Below are positions 16,015 through 24,377 of a DNA stretch of 45,876 bases, piece after piece. Position numbers and translations under genes: made by a program. Every line of letters begins with the position of its first letter. The first letter of the stretch is position 1. The notes under the pieces were generated by a model. The model saw nothing but the letters and a program-made list of their open reading frames with translations. It was not told where the DNA came from and did not search any database. This DNA comes from Bacteroidota bacterium (GTDB lineage: Bacteria; Bacteroidota; Ignavibacteria; Ignavibacteriales; Ignavibacteriaceae). The stretch covers positions 1 through 45,876 of the forward strand of contig JAMCWE010000194.1 of assembly GCA_023475265.1 (NCBI GenBank), written 5' to 3'.

Positions 16015-17550
16015 TTATCTAAATTCTGATTCTTCAAATACCTCTGCTTGAAATGTAAATAATTGTGCGTCTTTCCAATCATCTGATTGAAGTCCGGCTT
16101 TTCTGCAAAGATTTTCTAAAAGCTGTTCTTTGTTCCAATTCATTTCTGTTGCAACTTGTGGAAGGAAGACCGCCTGCCTGTTGTTTTTACGGATCACAAC
16201 TCCATCGCGCCCAAGAACAATTTCATCGGAACTGCCAATCAGCTTATAAGGAGTAAGCACTGAAATTTCTATTTGGGTTTTGAGTAATTCATCTAAAGTT
16301 AATGGATAAAATCTTGAATCGTTAAAAGCTGATTGAATTGCCATCGAACCAACAACTTCACACAATGGCAAATCTTCCTGCATGTAGCCGATGCATCCGC
16401 GCAGCTCTCCTTTGATTCTCAAAGTGACAAAAGCTCCAAGTTTATTTTCAAGCATCGCATTGAATCCACGTGCAAGCGGTACGGTTTCTGTTTCAAGATA
16501 TTGCCTAATCGATCTTCGAGTAAAAGTAAGAAGAGATTTCTTATCCGAATCTTTTAATTCAAATATCTTTTGTTCCGAACTTACTTCTGGAAAAACATCT
16601 TTTTGATGTTTTTCATTTCCAGATGAAAAAATTACCGAACCGTATCCAACTACTTTTTGCCGGTTGCCAATCAAACAATTCCCGGAGTTTGCATAGCTTA
16701 CAATTATTCCGTTATTAGCTCCAAGTCCTTTAGCGGCTGTCATTGCCGCAATTATTGGTCCTTCGCCGCATGCACATGTTACTAGGTTGGAAATATCTTC
16801 TGACATATTTGTACTAATTTCCTTTTCGAAATATTCTGTATTAAGCGATGAGGCGGCTTCAAGAGTTTTTTTATCAACATTTATTGCATCTTCAAATGCT
16901 GGATAATGTGAAAGGTCGGAGCTTGCAATAATTAATGCATTTCTGTTTTTTAAAATTTTTGATAAAGCATTTCCAAAGTTGGCGCAAAGCTTAATATTAG
17001 ATTCTCCGATAACAACCGGAAGAATTTTTACATTTGGAAATATATGCTGAATAAACGGAATCTGTACTTCAACGGAATGCTCTTTAGAATGAATTTCTTC
17101 ATTATAAACACAATCACTACCTTCTTTAATTAATTCTTCCGCTGCTTGTGTGTCTATCTCAGAAATTCCTAATGGAGTTTGAAAACCGGTGCCGGGATAA
17201 ATACCAATTTTATTGAAACCAGCGGTGGTATGGTTTGTACCAAGAATTACAATCAAATCATATTTGTAATTTTTAATTTGATTATATGAGTCGGCGATAA
17301 TTTGACCGGCATAAATGTAACCGGCATGAGGAGCAATCAAAGCAATAGGCTTTCCAAAATCATCTTTAACAGCGTCATCAAGAAAATAATCAATCGCCTT
17401 TGTAAGCTTTGATGAGTCGGCAGGATAAAACTGTCCTGCAAAAGCTGCTCGCCGGATTTTTGTATTAAGGTTATTCCCGCCGCAATGAACGTTGTTTGTT
17501 AAATTAAACGTTGTCATAATTAATACCAGATAAAAAAATTTAGTTCTCAT
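16015..17550 (-). CDS. AmmeMemoRadiSam protein: Memo-AMMECR1 fusion with signal peptide
   Basis: 511 residues. An apparent signal peptide (1-23) precedes a Memo domain (about 32-310) and an AMMECR1 domain (about 330-505). Memo residues equivalent to the human MEMO1 metal site are seen: His75 ('APHAGY'), His107 ('GTNH') and Cys261 in 'CACGEGPI'. The AMMECR1 hallmark 'LRGCIG' is at 383-388. Memo is related to class III extradiol dioxygenases; no biochemical role of the bacterial system is firmly established. It lies 34 bases downstream of the radical SAM gene and 12 upstream of the spermidine-synthase-like gene. The leader is odd because Memo proteins are normally cytosolic; it suggests export or membrane attachment. 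Confidence 0.88.
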   Translation of the reverse strand: MRTKFFYLVLIMTTFNLTNNVHCGGNNLNTKIRRAAFAGQFYPADSSKLTKAIDYFLDDAVKDDFGKPIALIAPHAGYIYAGQIIADSYNQIKNYKYDLIVILGTNHTTAGFNKIGIYPGTGFQTPLGISEIDTQAAEELIKEGSDCVYNEEIHSKEHSVEVQIPFIQHIFPNVKILPVVIGESNIKLCANFGNALSKILKNRNALIIASSDLSHYPAFEDAINVDKKTLEAASSLNTEYFEKEISTNMSEDISNLVTCACGEGPIIAAMTAAKGLGANNGIIVSYANSGNCLIGNRQKVVGYGSVIFSSGNEKHQKDVFPEVSSEQKIFELKDSDKKSLLTFTRRSIRQYLETETVPLARGFNAMLENKLGAFVTLRIKGELRGCIGYMQEDLPLCEVVGSMAIQSAFNDSRFYPLTLDELLKTQIEISVLTPYKLIGSSDEIVLGRDGVVIRKNNRQAVFLPQVATEMNWNKEQLLENLCRKAGLQSDDWKDAQLFTFQAEVFEESEFR

Positions 17551-17584
17551 TTTTAAATAAATATATATTCAAAAGTTTTTCTAT

Positions 17585-18838
17585 TTATTCCCAAACTCCG
17601 GCAATTGAATTTTTACAATAATCACATCTGCCATTTGTAATGTGTTCTTCGAGGACGAAAAAATTAGTTCGTCTAATTATTTCCTTTTTGCAAAATGGGC
17701 AGTAAGTGTTGTTGCCAGCATGCCCGGGTACATTTCCAATATAAACGTAATGAATTCCTTTATTCATTGCTATATGGCGCGCTCTTTCCAAAGTTGCAAT
17801 TGGTGTGGGCGATAAATTCAATAATTTATAATCAGGATGAAACCTGGTAAAATGAAGCGGTACATCAGGACCAATTTCACCGATTATCCATTCAGCTAAG
17901 CTGTTCAGCATTTTGTCGGAATCGTTCAAAGTAGGCACAACTAAATTAACGATTTCAAGATGAGTTTTAGTTCGTGCTATTTGTTTAATACTTCTTAGAA
18001 CCGGTTTAAGTTCCGCACCGCTTACATTTCTGTAAAAATCTTCGCTGAATCCTTTTAGATCAATCTTGATTGCGCTTAAAACATCGCACATTTCTGCCAG
18101 CGGTTCTTGATTCATAAAACCACAGCTTATCAAAACAGATTTTATATTTTTTTTATTTGCTACTTTCGCGATGTCAATCAAATATTCTGTGAATACCGTA
18201 GGCTCATTATATGTGAAAGCAATAATTGGAATTTTTTTTGTTAATGTAGATTCAACCACAGATTCAGGCGGAATAAATTTAGTCGAAAAATCTTCCGGCT
18301 TTGCTTGTGAGATTTCCCAGTTCTGGCAGAACTTGCAAGATAACGGACAGCCAGCAGTTGCCAGAGAATAAGCTTCTGCACCGGGCATGAAATGATAGAG
18401 CGGTTTCTTCTCGATCGGATCAACATGAACAGCTACAGGATGACCATAAACAAGACTTCTAAGTTCACCGTTGATGTTCATCCTTGCCCGGCATTTTCCG
18501 CGCTCGCCGTTTTTTATTAAACAGCCTTGTGCGCACAACAAGCATTTAATTATTTCTTCGTCGTGCTTATAAGTTTTATTTTTCGAGATTTCTTTTGCTG
18601 TGTGGCAATTTATGCAGTTAACGTTTTTTGTAGAAGTTGAAACCCAATATCTTGCAAGCGGCGCATTTTGCAGAATAGCTTCTTCAATAATAGTATCGAT
18701 AAATGAGTTTACTTTGTCTGAGGAAAGTGTGCGGGACATTATCGAATTGGAAAGTACAAGGCTTGCACCTCCAAATATTAGTCCGTATTGAGATGCCTTC
18801 TTAATGAATTCACGTCTTGAAAGATCTTGTGTATTCAT
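17585..18838 (-). CDS. amrS: AmmeMemoRadiSam radical SAM protein with TAT leader and CxxCH motif
   Basis: 417 residues. The N-terminus has a twin-arginine type leader ('SRREFIKKAS' then a hydrophobic segment, about 6-34). Radical SAM cluster ligands Cys164, Cys168 and Cys171 are in 'TAGCPLSCKFCQNWE', followed by the family stretch 'AFTYNEPTVF'. Upstream is the conserved Cys-rich region 'CLLCAQGC' (99-106) and 'GKCRARMN'. At the C-terminus are two Cys pairs ('YCPFC', 'CDYC') like a zinc ribbon. An additional 'CINCH' (75-79) fits the c-type haem-binding motif. Family: AmmeMemoRadiSam system radical SAM enzyme; substrate unknown. It is the first gene of a three-gene operon, with a 225-base gap upstream that holds the terminator of the next gene. 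Confidence 0.88.
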   Translation of the reverse strand: MNTQDLSRREFIKKASQYGLIFGGASLVLSNSIMSRTLSSDKVNSFIDTIIEEAILQNAPLARYWVSTSTKNVNCINCHTAKEISKNKTYKHDEEIIKCLLCAQGCLIKNGERGKCRARMNINGELRSLVYGHPVAVHVDPIEKKPLYHFMPGAEAYSLATAGCPLSCKFCQNWEISQAKPEDFSTKFIPPESVVESTLTKKIPIIAFTYNEPTVFTEYLIDIAKVANKKNIKSVLISCGFMNQEPLAEMCDVLSAIKIDLKGFSEDFYRNVSGAELKPVLRSIKQIARTKTHLEIVNLVVPTLNDSDKMLNSLAEWIIGEIGPDVPLHFTRFHPDYKLLNLSPTPIATLERARHIAMNKGIHYVYIGNVPGHAGNNTYCPFCKKEIIRRTNFFVLEEHITNGRCDYCKNSIAGVWE

Positions 18839-18983
18839 TTTTATACCGGAATGTTAAGAGGAAATAAATTCTGTTTTATCAAACCTCGAAACTTTTAGAG
18901 CAGCAAGTTTATTTTAAGCGACCCGTTTAAGTATAAATCTAAGCTAACCGAATTCTAAAAGATCAGCAGCTTGAATAAAAAAT

Positions 18984-19017
18984 AAAAACCACTCAAATAA
19001 TATTCGAAATGGTTTTT
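18984..19017 (-). terminator. Rho-independent terminator of the NADP-binding oxidoreductase gene
   Basis: On the minus strand, AAAAACCA and TGGTTTTT form an 8-bp stem around an A+T-rich 18-base loop that can add wobble pairs. A T-rich tail (ATTTTTTATT) follows. It lies 47 bases after the stop at 19064 and before the radical SAM gene, so it separates the two units. The A-rich opposite side would give weaker termination on the plus strand. Confidence 0.65.
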
Positions 19018-19063
19018 ACTTAATCAAGATAAAATATTTTCTGAAGATTTAACCGTGAAAAAA

Positions 19064-19711
19064 TTATCTTACAATTTTAAAATTGAAATTCGGTGTTTGC
19101 AAAACGCCCATTAGTCTGAGCCACAATGGCAATATCATTTCTGTACCGCGTGCGGCTGTAATATCGCCCAAATCAATTACGGTTTTCCATCCGAACCATT
19201 CTTTTAACATTGCCGCAACTTCCGATTTTGCTTCGGAGTTATTCCCGCACATAAAGACATCGTGGTCTTCGTCTAGTGCAGAAGGATCAACCATCAGTTT
19301 GCAGTTCATTGTGTTCAAAGCTTTCACAACTTTTACTTCGGGGAAAGATTTCTGTATTTGTTCTCCCAAAGAATCAGTGTTGCAGACAGTTAAAGAAGGC
19401 GGCATTCCTTTTGAGAAATCAAGTGGATTCGCTACATCAATTAATATTTTCCCATTTAAATTTTCTTTCCCGGCAAGGTTCAAAGCATCAAGCGATACGG
19501 CGCCTGAAGTGCAGTTAAATAAAATATTACCGAAGGCTGCTGCCTGTGCAAATGTTCCGTGCGATGCTTTAGAGCCGTTTTGTTTCGTCCATTCAATTGC
19601 TTTTTCGTTGTTTGGCATTCTTGAGCCAAGCATAACATCATTTCCAAGGTGAATAAGCTTGGAGCCGATTGTTTGCCCGACAATTCCTGTTCCTAAAATT
19701 CCAATTTTCAT
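19064..19711 (-). CDS. NADPH-dependent F420 reductase-like / NADP-binding oxidoreductase
   Basis: 215 residues. A Rossmann dinucleotide loop lies at the very start ('GILGTGIVGQTIG', residues 4-16), followed by a basic residue pattern 'LGSRMPNNEK' that favours NADP over NAD. Further family segments are 'ILIDVANPLDFSKGMPPSL' and 'VVKALNTMNCKLMVDP'. These match the COG2085 family, which includes F420H2:NADP reductases and many relatives that do not use F420. No F420 genes are visible here, so the substrate stays open. It is a monocistronic unit with its own terminator downstream; 577 bases without a firm gene lie upstream. Confidence 0.8.
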   Translation of the reverse strand: MKIGILGTGIVGQTIGSKLIHLGNDVMLGSRMPNNEKAIEWTKQNGSKASHGTFAQAAAFGNILFNCTSGAVSLDALNLAGKENLNGKILIDVANPLDFSKGMPPSLTVCNTDSLGEQIQKSFPEVKVVKALNTMNCKLMVDPSALDEDHDVFMCGNNSEAKSEVAAMLKEWFGWKTVIDLGDITAARGTEMILPLWLRLMGVLQTPNFNFKIVR

Positions 19712-20288
19712 ATTTATCTCCGGTTAATGTTAGTTATATTTTGTAATAAAATTTGGTGTGAGAATTTATCCGGTTAAAAGATCGCAAAATTAAATTTTAG
19801 TAACAAGGCGGGAAATCATTGTCAGCTAATCTATGATTGAAAAGGTAAGGACATAAATAAATAACCAGAAAAAGCATCGTAGAAAAAATCATTTGCCGAA
19901 GAGTATGATGAGTTCATTGTTCTTTCCGCCTCGGCTCGCCGAAGCGAGACAGGCAGGACGTGGGGAATAAAAAACACACGGAATTGGCTTCAGCCAAAAT
20001 TTTTTCTCAATTTCGATCTCGCTTTGTAAAATTATAACCTCTTATGTATATTATTAGCAGTTAATAGATGATTATATTTATATGTTAACAGAACAAATAA
20101 AAAATCAGATTAAGGAAAGGCTTCTGGAAAAGTTATACAATTAAAGAGGGAATAATTTTATATGAACGATGATAGAAAAGAATTTAAAGAGGGATTTTAG
20201 AAAAAGATGGACTTCATTCTAATCTCAAGCATGATAAATAATACATAATATTCTTTCAATACTTTTATTTATATAAATCGGGAGGATT
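19712..20288. other. Non-coding boundary of the accessory island with hairpins and a gene remnant
   Basis: 577 bases without an intact gene, where transcription changes from minus to plus. Three things can be seen. First, a strong hairpin at 19926-19957 (stem CTCGC/GCGAG with CGAA loop, outer arms CCGCCT/AGGCAGG). Second, a hairpin at 19984-19997 (TTGGC-TTCA-GCCAA) followed by six T at 20000-20005, a plausible plus-strand terminator. Third, a 20-codon frame at 20082-20144 beginning 'MLTEQIKNQIKERLLEKLYN', which resembles the start of a small MNT-type nucleotidyltransferase and then hits a stop. The remaining bases show nothing recognisable. Confidence 0.5.
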
Positions 20289-20837
20289 ATGAACTCGTTA
20301 CAAATAATATCAATTGAAAAAATAGAAAATAAAATATTTTTAATCCGAGAGCAAAAAGTAATGATCGATTCTGATCTTGCTGAATTATATGGAGTCTCAA
20401 CTAAAGTTCTTAATCAAGCAGTAAAGCGCAATATTGAAAGATTTCCTGTCGATTTTATGTTTGTCTTGAACAAAGACGAAAAAAACGAACTGGTCACAAA
20501 TTGTGACCACCTCAAAAAACTTAAGTTCTCTTCTGCCTTGCCAAAAGTATTTACAGATTACGGCGCTATCATGCTTGCTTCAATATTAAATTCCCAAAGG
20601 GCAGTTGAAGCAAGTGTATATGTAGTTCGTGCTTTTGTCAAATTGCGGGAAATATTATCCACACATAAAGAGCTTGGACAAAAGTTAAAAGAATTAGAAT
20701 TTAAAATAGAAACACATGATGAACAGATAACATCAATTATTGAGGCTATAAATCAACTGTTAGCTCCGCCGCCGGAACCGAAAAGAAAGATGGGATTCCA
20801 GGTGAAAGAGAAAAAAGTTTTGTATAAGAAAATTTAG
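20289..20837 (+). CDS. ORF6N domain DNA-binding protein (first of a tandem pair)
   Basis: 182 residues preceded by a good ribosome-binding site (GGGAGG, three bases before ATG). The N-terminal ORF6N domain (about 5-100) is recognised from 'ENKIFLIREQKVMIDSDLA', 'LYGVSTKVLNQAVKRN' and 'RFPVDFMFVL'. This domain is common in phage antirepressor-like regulators and in mobile bacterial loci. A helical segment (about 135-165) likely forms a coiled coil, followed by Pro-rich 'PPPEPKRKMGF' and the conserved tail 'VKEKKVLYKK'. It differs from its neighbour by having 'NELVTNCDHLKKLKFS' in the middle. It opens the plus-strand island, and its paralogue follows 13 bases later. The precise target is unknown. 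Confidence 0.85.
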   Translation: MNSLQIISIEKIENKIFLIREQKVMIDSDLAELYGVSTKVLNQAVKRNIERFPVDFMFVLNKDEKNELVTNCDHLKKLKFSSALPKVFTDYGAIMLASILNSQRAVEASVYVVRAFVKLREILSTHKELGQKLKELEFKIETHDEQITSIIEAINQLLAPPPEPKRKMGFQVKEKKVLYKKI

Positions 20838-20850
20838 AAAAGGAAAGTTT

Positions 20851-21369
20851 ATGAACAATGTACAAAGCATTCCAATTGAAGTAATTGAAAACAAAATATT
20901 TTTAATACGCGGGCAAAAGGTTATGCTTGATAGAGACCTAGCACAACTATATGGAACTGAAACCCGGACACTAAAACAAGCTGTAAAGCGGAATTTAAAA
21001 CGATTCCCGCCGGACTTTATGTTTCAGTTAAGTAAAGAAGAATTTACAAACTGGAGATCACAAATTGTGATGTCCAAATCTGATGAGAAGGGATTGCGCC
21101 ATCTTCCGTTTGCTTTTACTGAACAGGGTGTAGCAATGCTTTCTTCTGTATTAAATAGTGAACGAGCAGTTGAAGTAAATATCTTAATTATTCGAGCGTT
21201 TGTAAAGCTTAGAGAAATATTATCAACTCATAAAGAGCTTGCACAAAAACTAAAAGACCTGGAACTGAAATTAGAAACCCATGACGAGCAGATAACATTA
21301 ATTATAGCAGCAATAAATCAGTTGTTGAAACCGCCGCCGGAACAGAAAAAAAAATGGGATTTCAGGTGA
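20851..21369 (+). CDS. ORF6N domain DNA-binding protein, C-terminal tail frameshifted
   Basis: 172 residues in the frame as given, with AAAGGAAAG upstream of ATG. It is a clear paralogue of the preceding gene: 'ENKIFLIRGQKVMLDRDLA', 'LYGTETRTLKQAVKRN', 'RFPPDFMFQLSKEE', 'FTEQGVAMLSSVLNSERAV'. After 'PPPEQKKK' the frame passes an A9 run (21346-21354) and ends at once in 'WDFR'. Adding one A restores 'MGFQVKEKKILYKKA' and a stop at 21401, giving 183 residues against 182 in the paralogue. The lost tail is the conserved family C-terminus. Causes could be a real deletion, slippage of the A tract (phase variation) or a sequencing error. The DNA-binding domain itself is intact. Confidence 0.82.
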   Translation: MNNVQSIPIEVIENKIFLIRGQKVMLDRDLAQLYGTETRTLKQAVKRNLKRFPPDFMFQLSKEEFTNWRSQIVMSKSDEKGLRHLPFAFTEQGVAMLSSVLNSERAVEVNILIIRAFVKLREILSTHKELAQKLKDLELKLETHDEQITLIIAAINQLLKPPPEQKKKWDFR

Positions 21370-21597
21370 AAGAGAAAAAAATTTTGTACAAGAAAGCTTA
21401 ACTGATAGTAATAAATTTTATTTGCAGATTTTTTTTGCCTTTAATATTTGCTAAGTTAAATACCAGTAATCAATAATTTGTCCGGGGATTGATGAGTACT
21501 GACATTGTTACAATTAGCAAAATATTCTCAACGAAGTTATGCTTCAAAAGGGAAACCGATAGAAACACTTCGTTTTTACAAACCATCAAAATATTAA

Positions 21598-21783
21598 ATG
21601 AAAAATAAATTGATAAAAGAAAATAAATTTAATATTCATAACTCTACACAATATTTAAAGGACAATATTCCTCAAAAAGAACTAACCGCAACACGTCTCG
21701 GCAAGCTGCGTGTGGATATTAAAAAACATTTGGCGGAGGGGATGAGGGAGATTGATAAAGTGGTGAAGAACTTGATTAGTTAA
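21598..21783 (+). CDS. Small hypothetical protein, possibly a gene remnant
   Basis: 61 residues, basic and predicted helical, with no signal peptide or membrane segment. The start ATG follows directly after the stop of a plus-strand frame whose end reads 'RSYASKGKPIETLRFYKPSKY' in two pieces of ordinary-looking coding sequence (about 21508-21597). No good ribosome-binding site precedes it. The later part ('ATRLGKLRVDIKKHLAEGM', 'DKVVKNLIS') looks protein-like, but I know no family. It may be real or the end of a decayed gene, as the neighbouring island genes also carry lesions. Confidence 0.3.
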   Translation: MKNKLIKENKFNIHNSTQYLKDNIPQKELTATRLGKLRVDIKKHLAEGMREIDKVVKNLIS

Positions 21784-21918
21784 AATAAGAAATGAGGATT
21801 TACATATTTATATGACAGATTAATAAAAAATTTATAACCCAAGGAGAAACTATGAGATAAGTGTTTTAAAGAATATTTATCATAGTTAAAAAAATTAGTT
21901 TTTTATAGAGGCATAAAA

Positions 21919-23627
21919 ATGAAAATAAGAGCTATTGATAAAGATGTAAAAGACATCCTTACTTCAAACTATTATAAAATCCCAAGATTTCAACGTCCAT
22001 ATTCTTGGGAGGCAGAACATATAATTGATTTTTGGAACGATACAATAGTCAAAAGGTAGATGAAGAAGAATATTTTATAGGCGCTATAGTTATTTATGAT
22101 GATAAATATGGTTTTAAGGGAATAGTTGATGGACAGCAGAGACTTACAACAATAATAATAATGCTTTGCGCTTTGAGAGAAATATTTAAAAACGAAGGGT
22201 ATGATGATTTAAGTTTAGGAATTCAAAATATAATCGAACGTGCGAATATTAATAACGATAAACAATTTGTTATTAGTACCGAAACTTCATTCCCCTTTTT
22301 ACAAGAAAATATATTAAAATTTGACAAAAATAATTTTACAATTAATCCTGGGCCCGAAGAAAACAATATTGAATATGCATATAATTATTTTTTAAACAAT
22401 ATTACTCAAACAATTCAATCTTTAAAAGATAATCCTTCACTAAGTGAAAGTAATCTTTCAAAAAAGATTGAAAACCAACTGATATACATTAGAGAGTGTA
22501 TACTTAATTTAAAATTAATATTTGTTGAATTGGATAATGAAGATGATGCATATCTTATATTTGAAACTTTAAACACTCGAGGAAAAGATTTAAAAACTAA
22601 TGATTTATTAAGAAATTTTTTCACAAAAAATATTCATCCAACAAATAGAGATTCAGATTTAGTTAAATTAAAATGGAATAATATTTTATCAAATATAAAT
22701 GATTCTTCAGCTACTTTAGATTTGGATAAATACATATATAATCATTGGCTATCAAAATACAGTTATGTATCAGTAAAAAAATTATATAAAGAAATTAAAA
22801 GCAATATAAAAGGGAAATCAATAAATGAATATTTGGACGAATTAGAATCAAATTCTAAGATATATAGAAGTCTAAATGAAGTTACCTCATATAAATGGGA
22901 TAAAAGTGAAATCGAATTAAAAAATTCATTAATCGCTTTTGATATATTTAATGTAAAACAACACATACCTATAATTTTATCAGCTTTTCGCAATTATAAA
23001 GACGGTAAAATCAAGATAAAGCACCTAAGAAATTTGATGATAACAATTGAAGATTTTCATTTTATTTATACAGCTATTACTGCTTCCAGGTCAACTGGAG
23101 GAATGGCACAAATGTATTCTTCTTATGCCATAAAAATTGAAAAAGAAAAAAATGCAGTAAAGGTAGTGGATATAATTTTGGAATTTATCGAAAAATTAAA
23201 ATTAAAGATTCCATCAATTGAAGAATTCAAAATAAATTTTAATGAATTAATCTATACTGATAAATTTACAAAGTATAAGAATCTAGTTAAATATATTTTA
23301 CAAAAATATGATTGCTATATGAGAAAAGGAGATATTATTGATTATTCCAAAATGACAATAGAACACCTGATACCCCAAAATTCGAAGTCTCATAAGATTG
23401 AAGAAAATATTTTAGGCTCTATTGGAAACCTTATGTTAGTAGATGAAGATACTAATAGTAATAAATTAAAGAATAAAGTATTCTCGGAAAAGAAGAAAAT
23501 ATTAAAAGAATCAAATTATCCTTTAGATAATATTTTAATTAAGAATGATGAGTTGAGCAAGGATATAATTGTACAAAGAACAAATCATATTGCTGAAGTT
23601 GGGTATAATAAAATTTGGAAAATTTAA
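21919..23627 (+). pseudogene. GmrSD-like DUF262/DUF1524 restriction nuclease, frameshifted
   Basis: Reading begins at ATG 21919 with 'KIPRFQRPYSWEAEHI' and 'DFWNDTIVKR', then stops. The continuation is in the -1 frame from about 22053 ('VDEEEYFIGAIV', 'GIVDGQQRLTT'). Adding one A to the AAAA at 22051-22054 joins them into one protein of 569 residues. The N-terminal DUF262 domain (GmrS-like ParB/sulfiredoxin fold; 'DGQQR' nucleotide site) is followed by a C-terminal DUF1524 HNH nuclease with 'TIEHLIPQ' and 'IGNLMLVDEDTNSNKLKNK'. Such fused proteins are type IV restriction enzymes directed against modified phage DNA. The gene is visibly more A+T-rich than the core genes around it, which suggests transfer. 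A 531-residue product from TTG 22032 would lack the 'PRFQRPYSW' motif. Confidence 0.8.
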
Positions 23628-23678
23628 AGTTATTATTCTATCTGTATTTAATTTACTTATAAATTTGAAGAAGAAATA

Positions 23679-24262
23679 ATGTCAGATAACTCCAACCTAA
23701 TCCCGCCACACGGCGGTTACTGCAACTTAAAATCGTATCAAATGTCAGAAATAGTTTATGATGCCACAGTGAAATTTTGCGAACGATTCATAGATAAAAG
23801 ATCGCGAACCACTGATCAAATGATTCAAGCAGCCCGCAGTGGTAAACAAAACACTGCGGAAGGCAGCATGGCTTCCGGAACTTCAAAAAAAACTGAAATA
23901 AAGTTAGTAGGTGTTTCTCGCGCCAGTCTGGAAGAACTACTGATTGATTACCAGGATTATCTTAGACAGCATGGTTTACCATTGTGGGATAAAAATGATC
24001 CAAGAGTTTTGATCCAAGAGTTTTGAAGATTAGAAAAATTGGTTCTGAAGAAAATAGGTCGTATATGTCATATAAGACCTACGTTGAAGAAGGATCGTCA
24101 GAGACTGCTGCGAACACTATAATTTGTATTATCCACCAAACAAATTACCTTTTGGACCAATTGCTAAGAAAGCTTGAAGATGATTTTAAAAAAGAAGGTG
24201 GATTTACCGAACGATTGTATAACTATCGCAAAAACCATCGAGAAAAAGGGAATAATAATTAG
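23679..24262 (+). pseudogene. Four-helix-bundle suffix protein, split by a 14-bp tandem duplication
   Basis: The first frame (from ATG 23679) carries 'IPPHGGYCNLKSYQMSEIVY', 'QAARSGKQNTAEGSMASGTS' and 'DYLRQHGLPLWDKNDPR', then stops at 24026. The second frame carries 'SYKTYVEEGSSETAANT' and 'IHQTNYLLDQLLRKLE' to 24262. Together these give the full order of the 23S-intervening/four-helix-bundle suffix family. The break is a direct 14-base repeat, GATCCAAGAGTTTT at 23997-24010 and again at 24011-24024. Removing one copy yields one 189-residue frame ('NDPRVLKIRKIGSEEN'). The family is often found in variable intergenic islands; its function is not established. It follows the GmrSD-like gene by 51 bases. 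Confidence 0.85.
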
Positions 24263-24377
24263 GCCATGTGAAATAGTATTTTAGTTATTAACCTCTTTCA
24301 TCTTCAAAACACAAAAATAAGTGAACACCCCCCCTCAAAACAGCTTAAAAACGCACTTTTTTGTGTTCCGGAATTGT

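Noticed and set aside
19083-19652. A 189-residue plus-strand frame
   Set aside because: It is antisense to the NADP-binding oxidoreductase with its clear dinucleotide loop; no family pattern appears in this frame.
22040-22060. Programmed -1 frameshifting at the GmrSD-like gene
   Set aside because: The AAAA before AGG is not a full slippery heptamer, and no downstream stem is evident. A one-base deletion is simpler.
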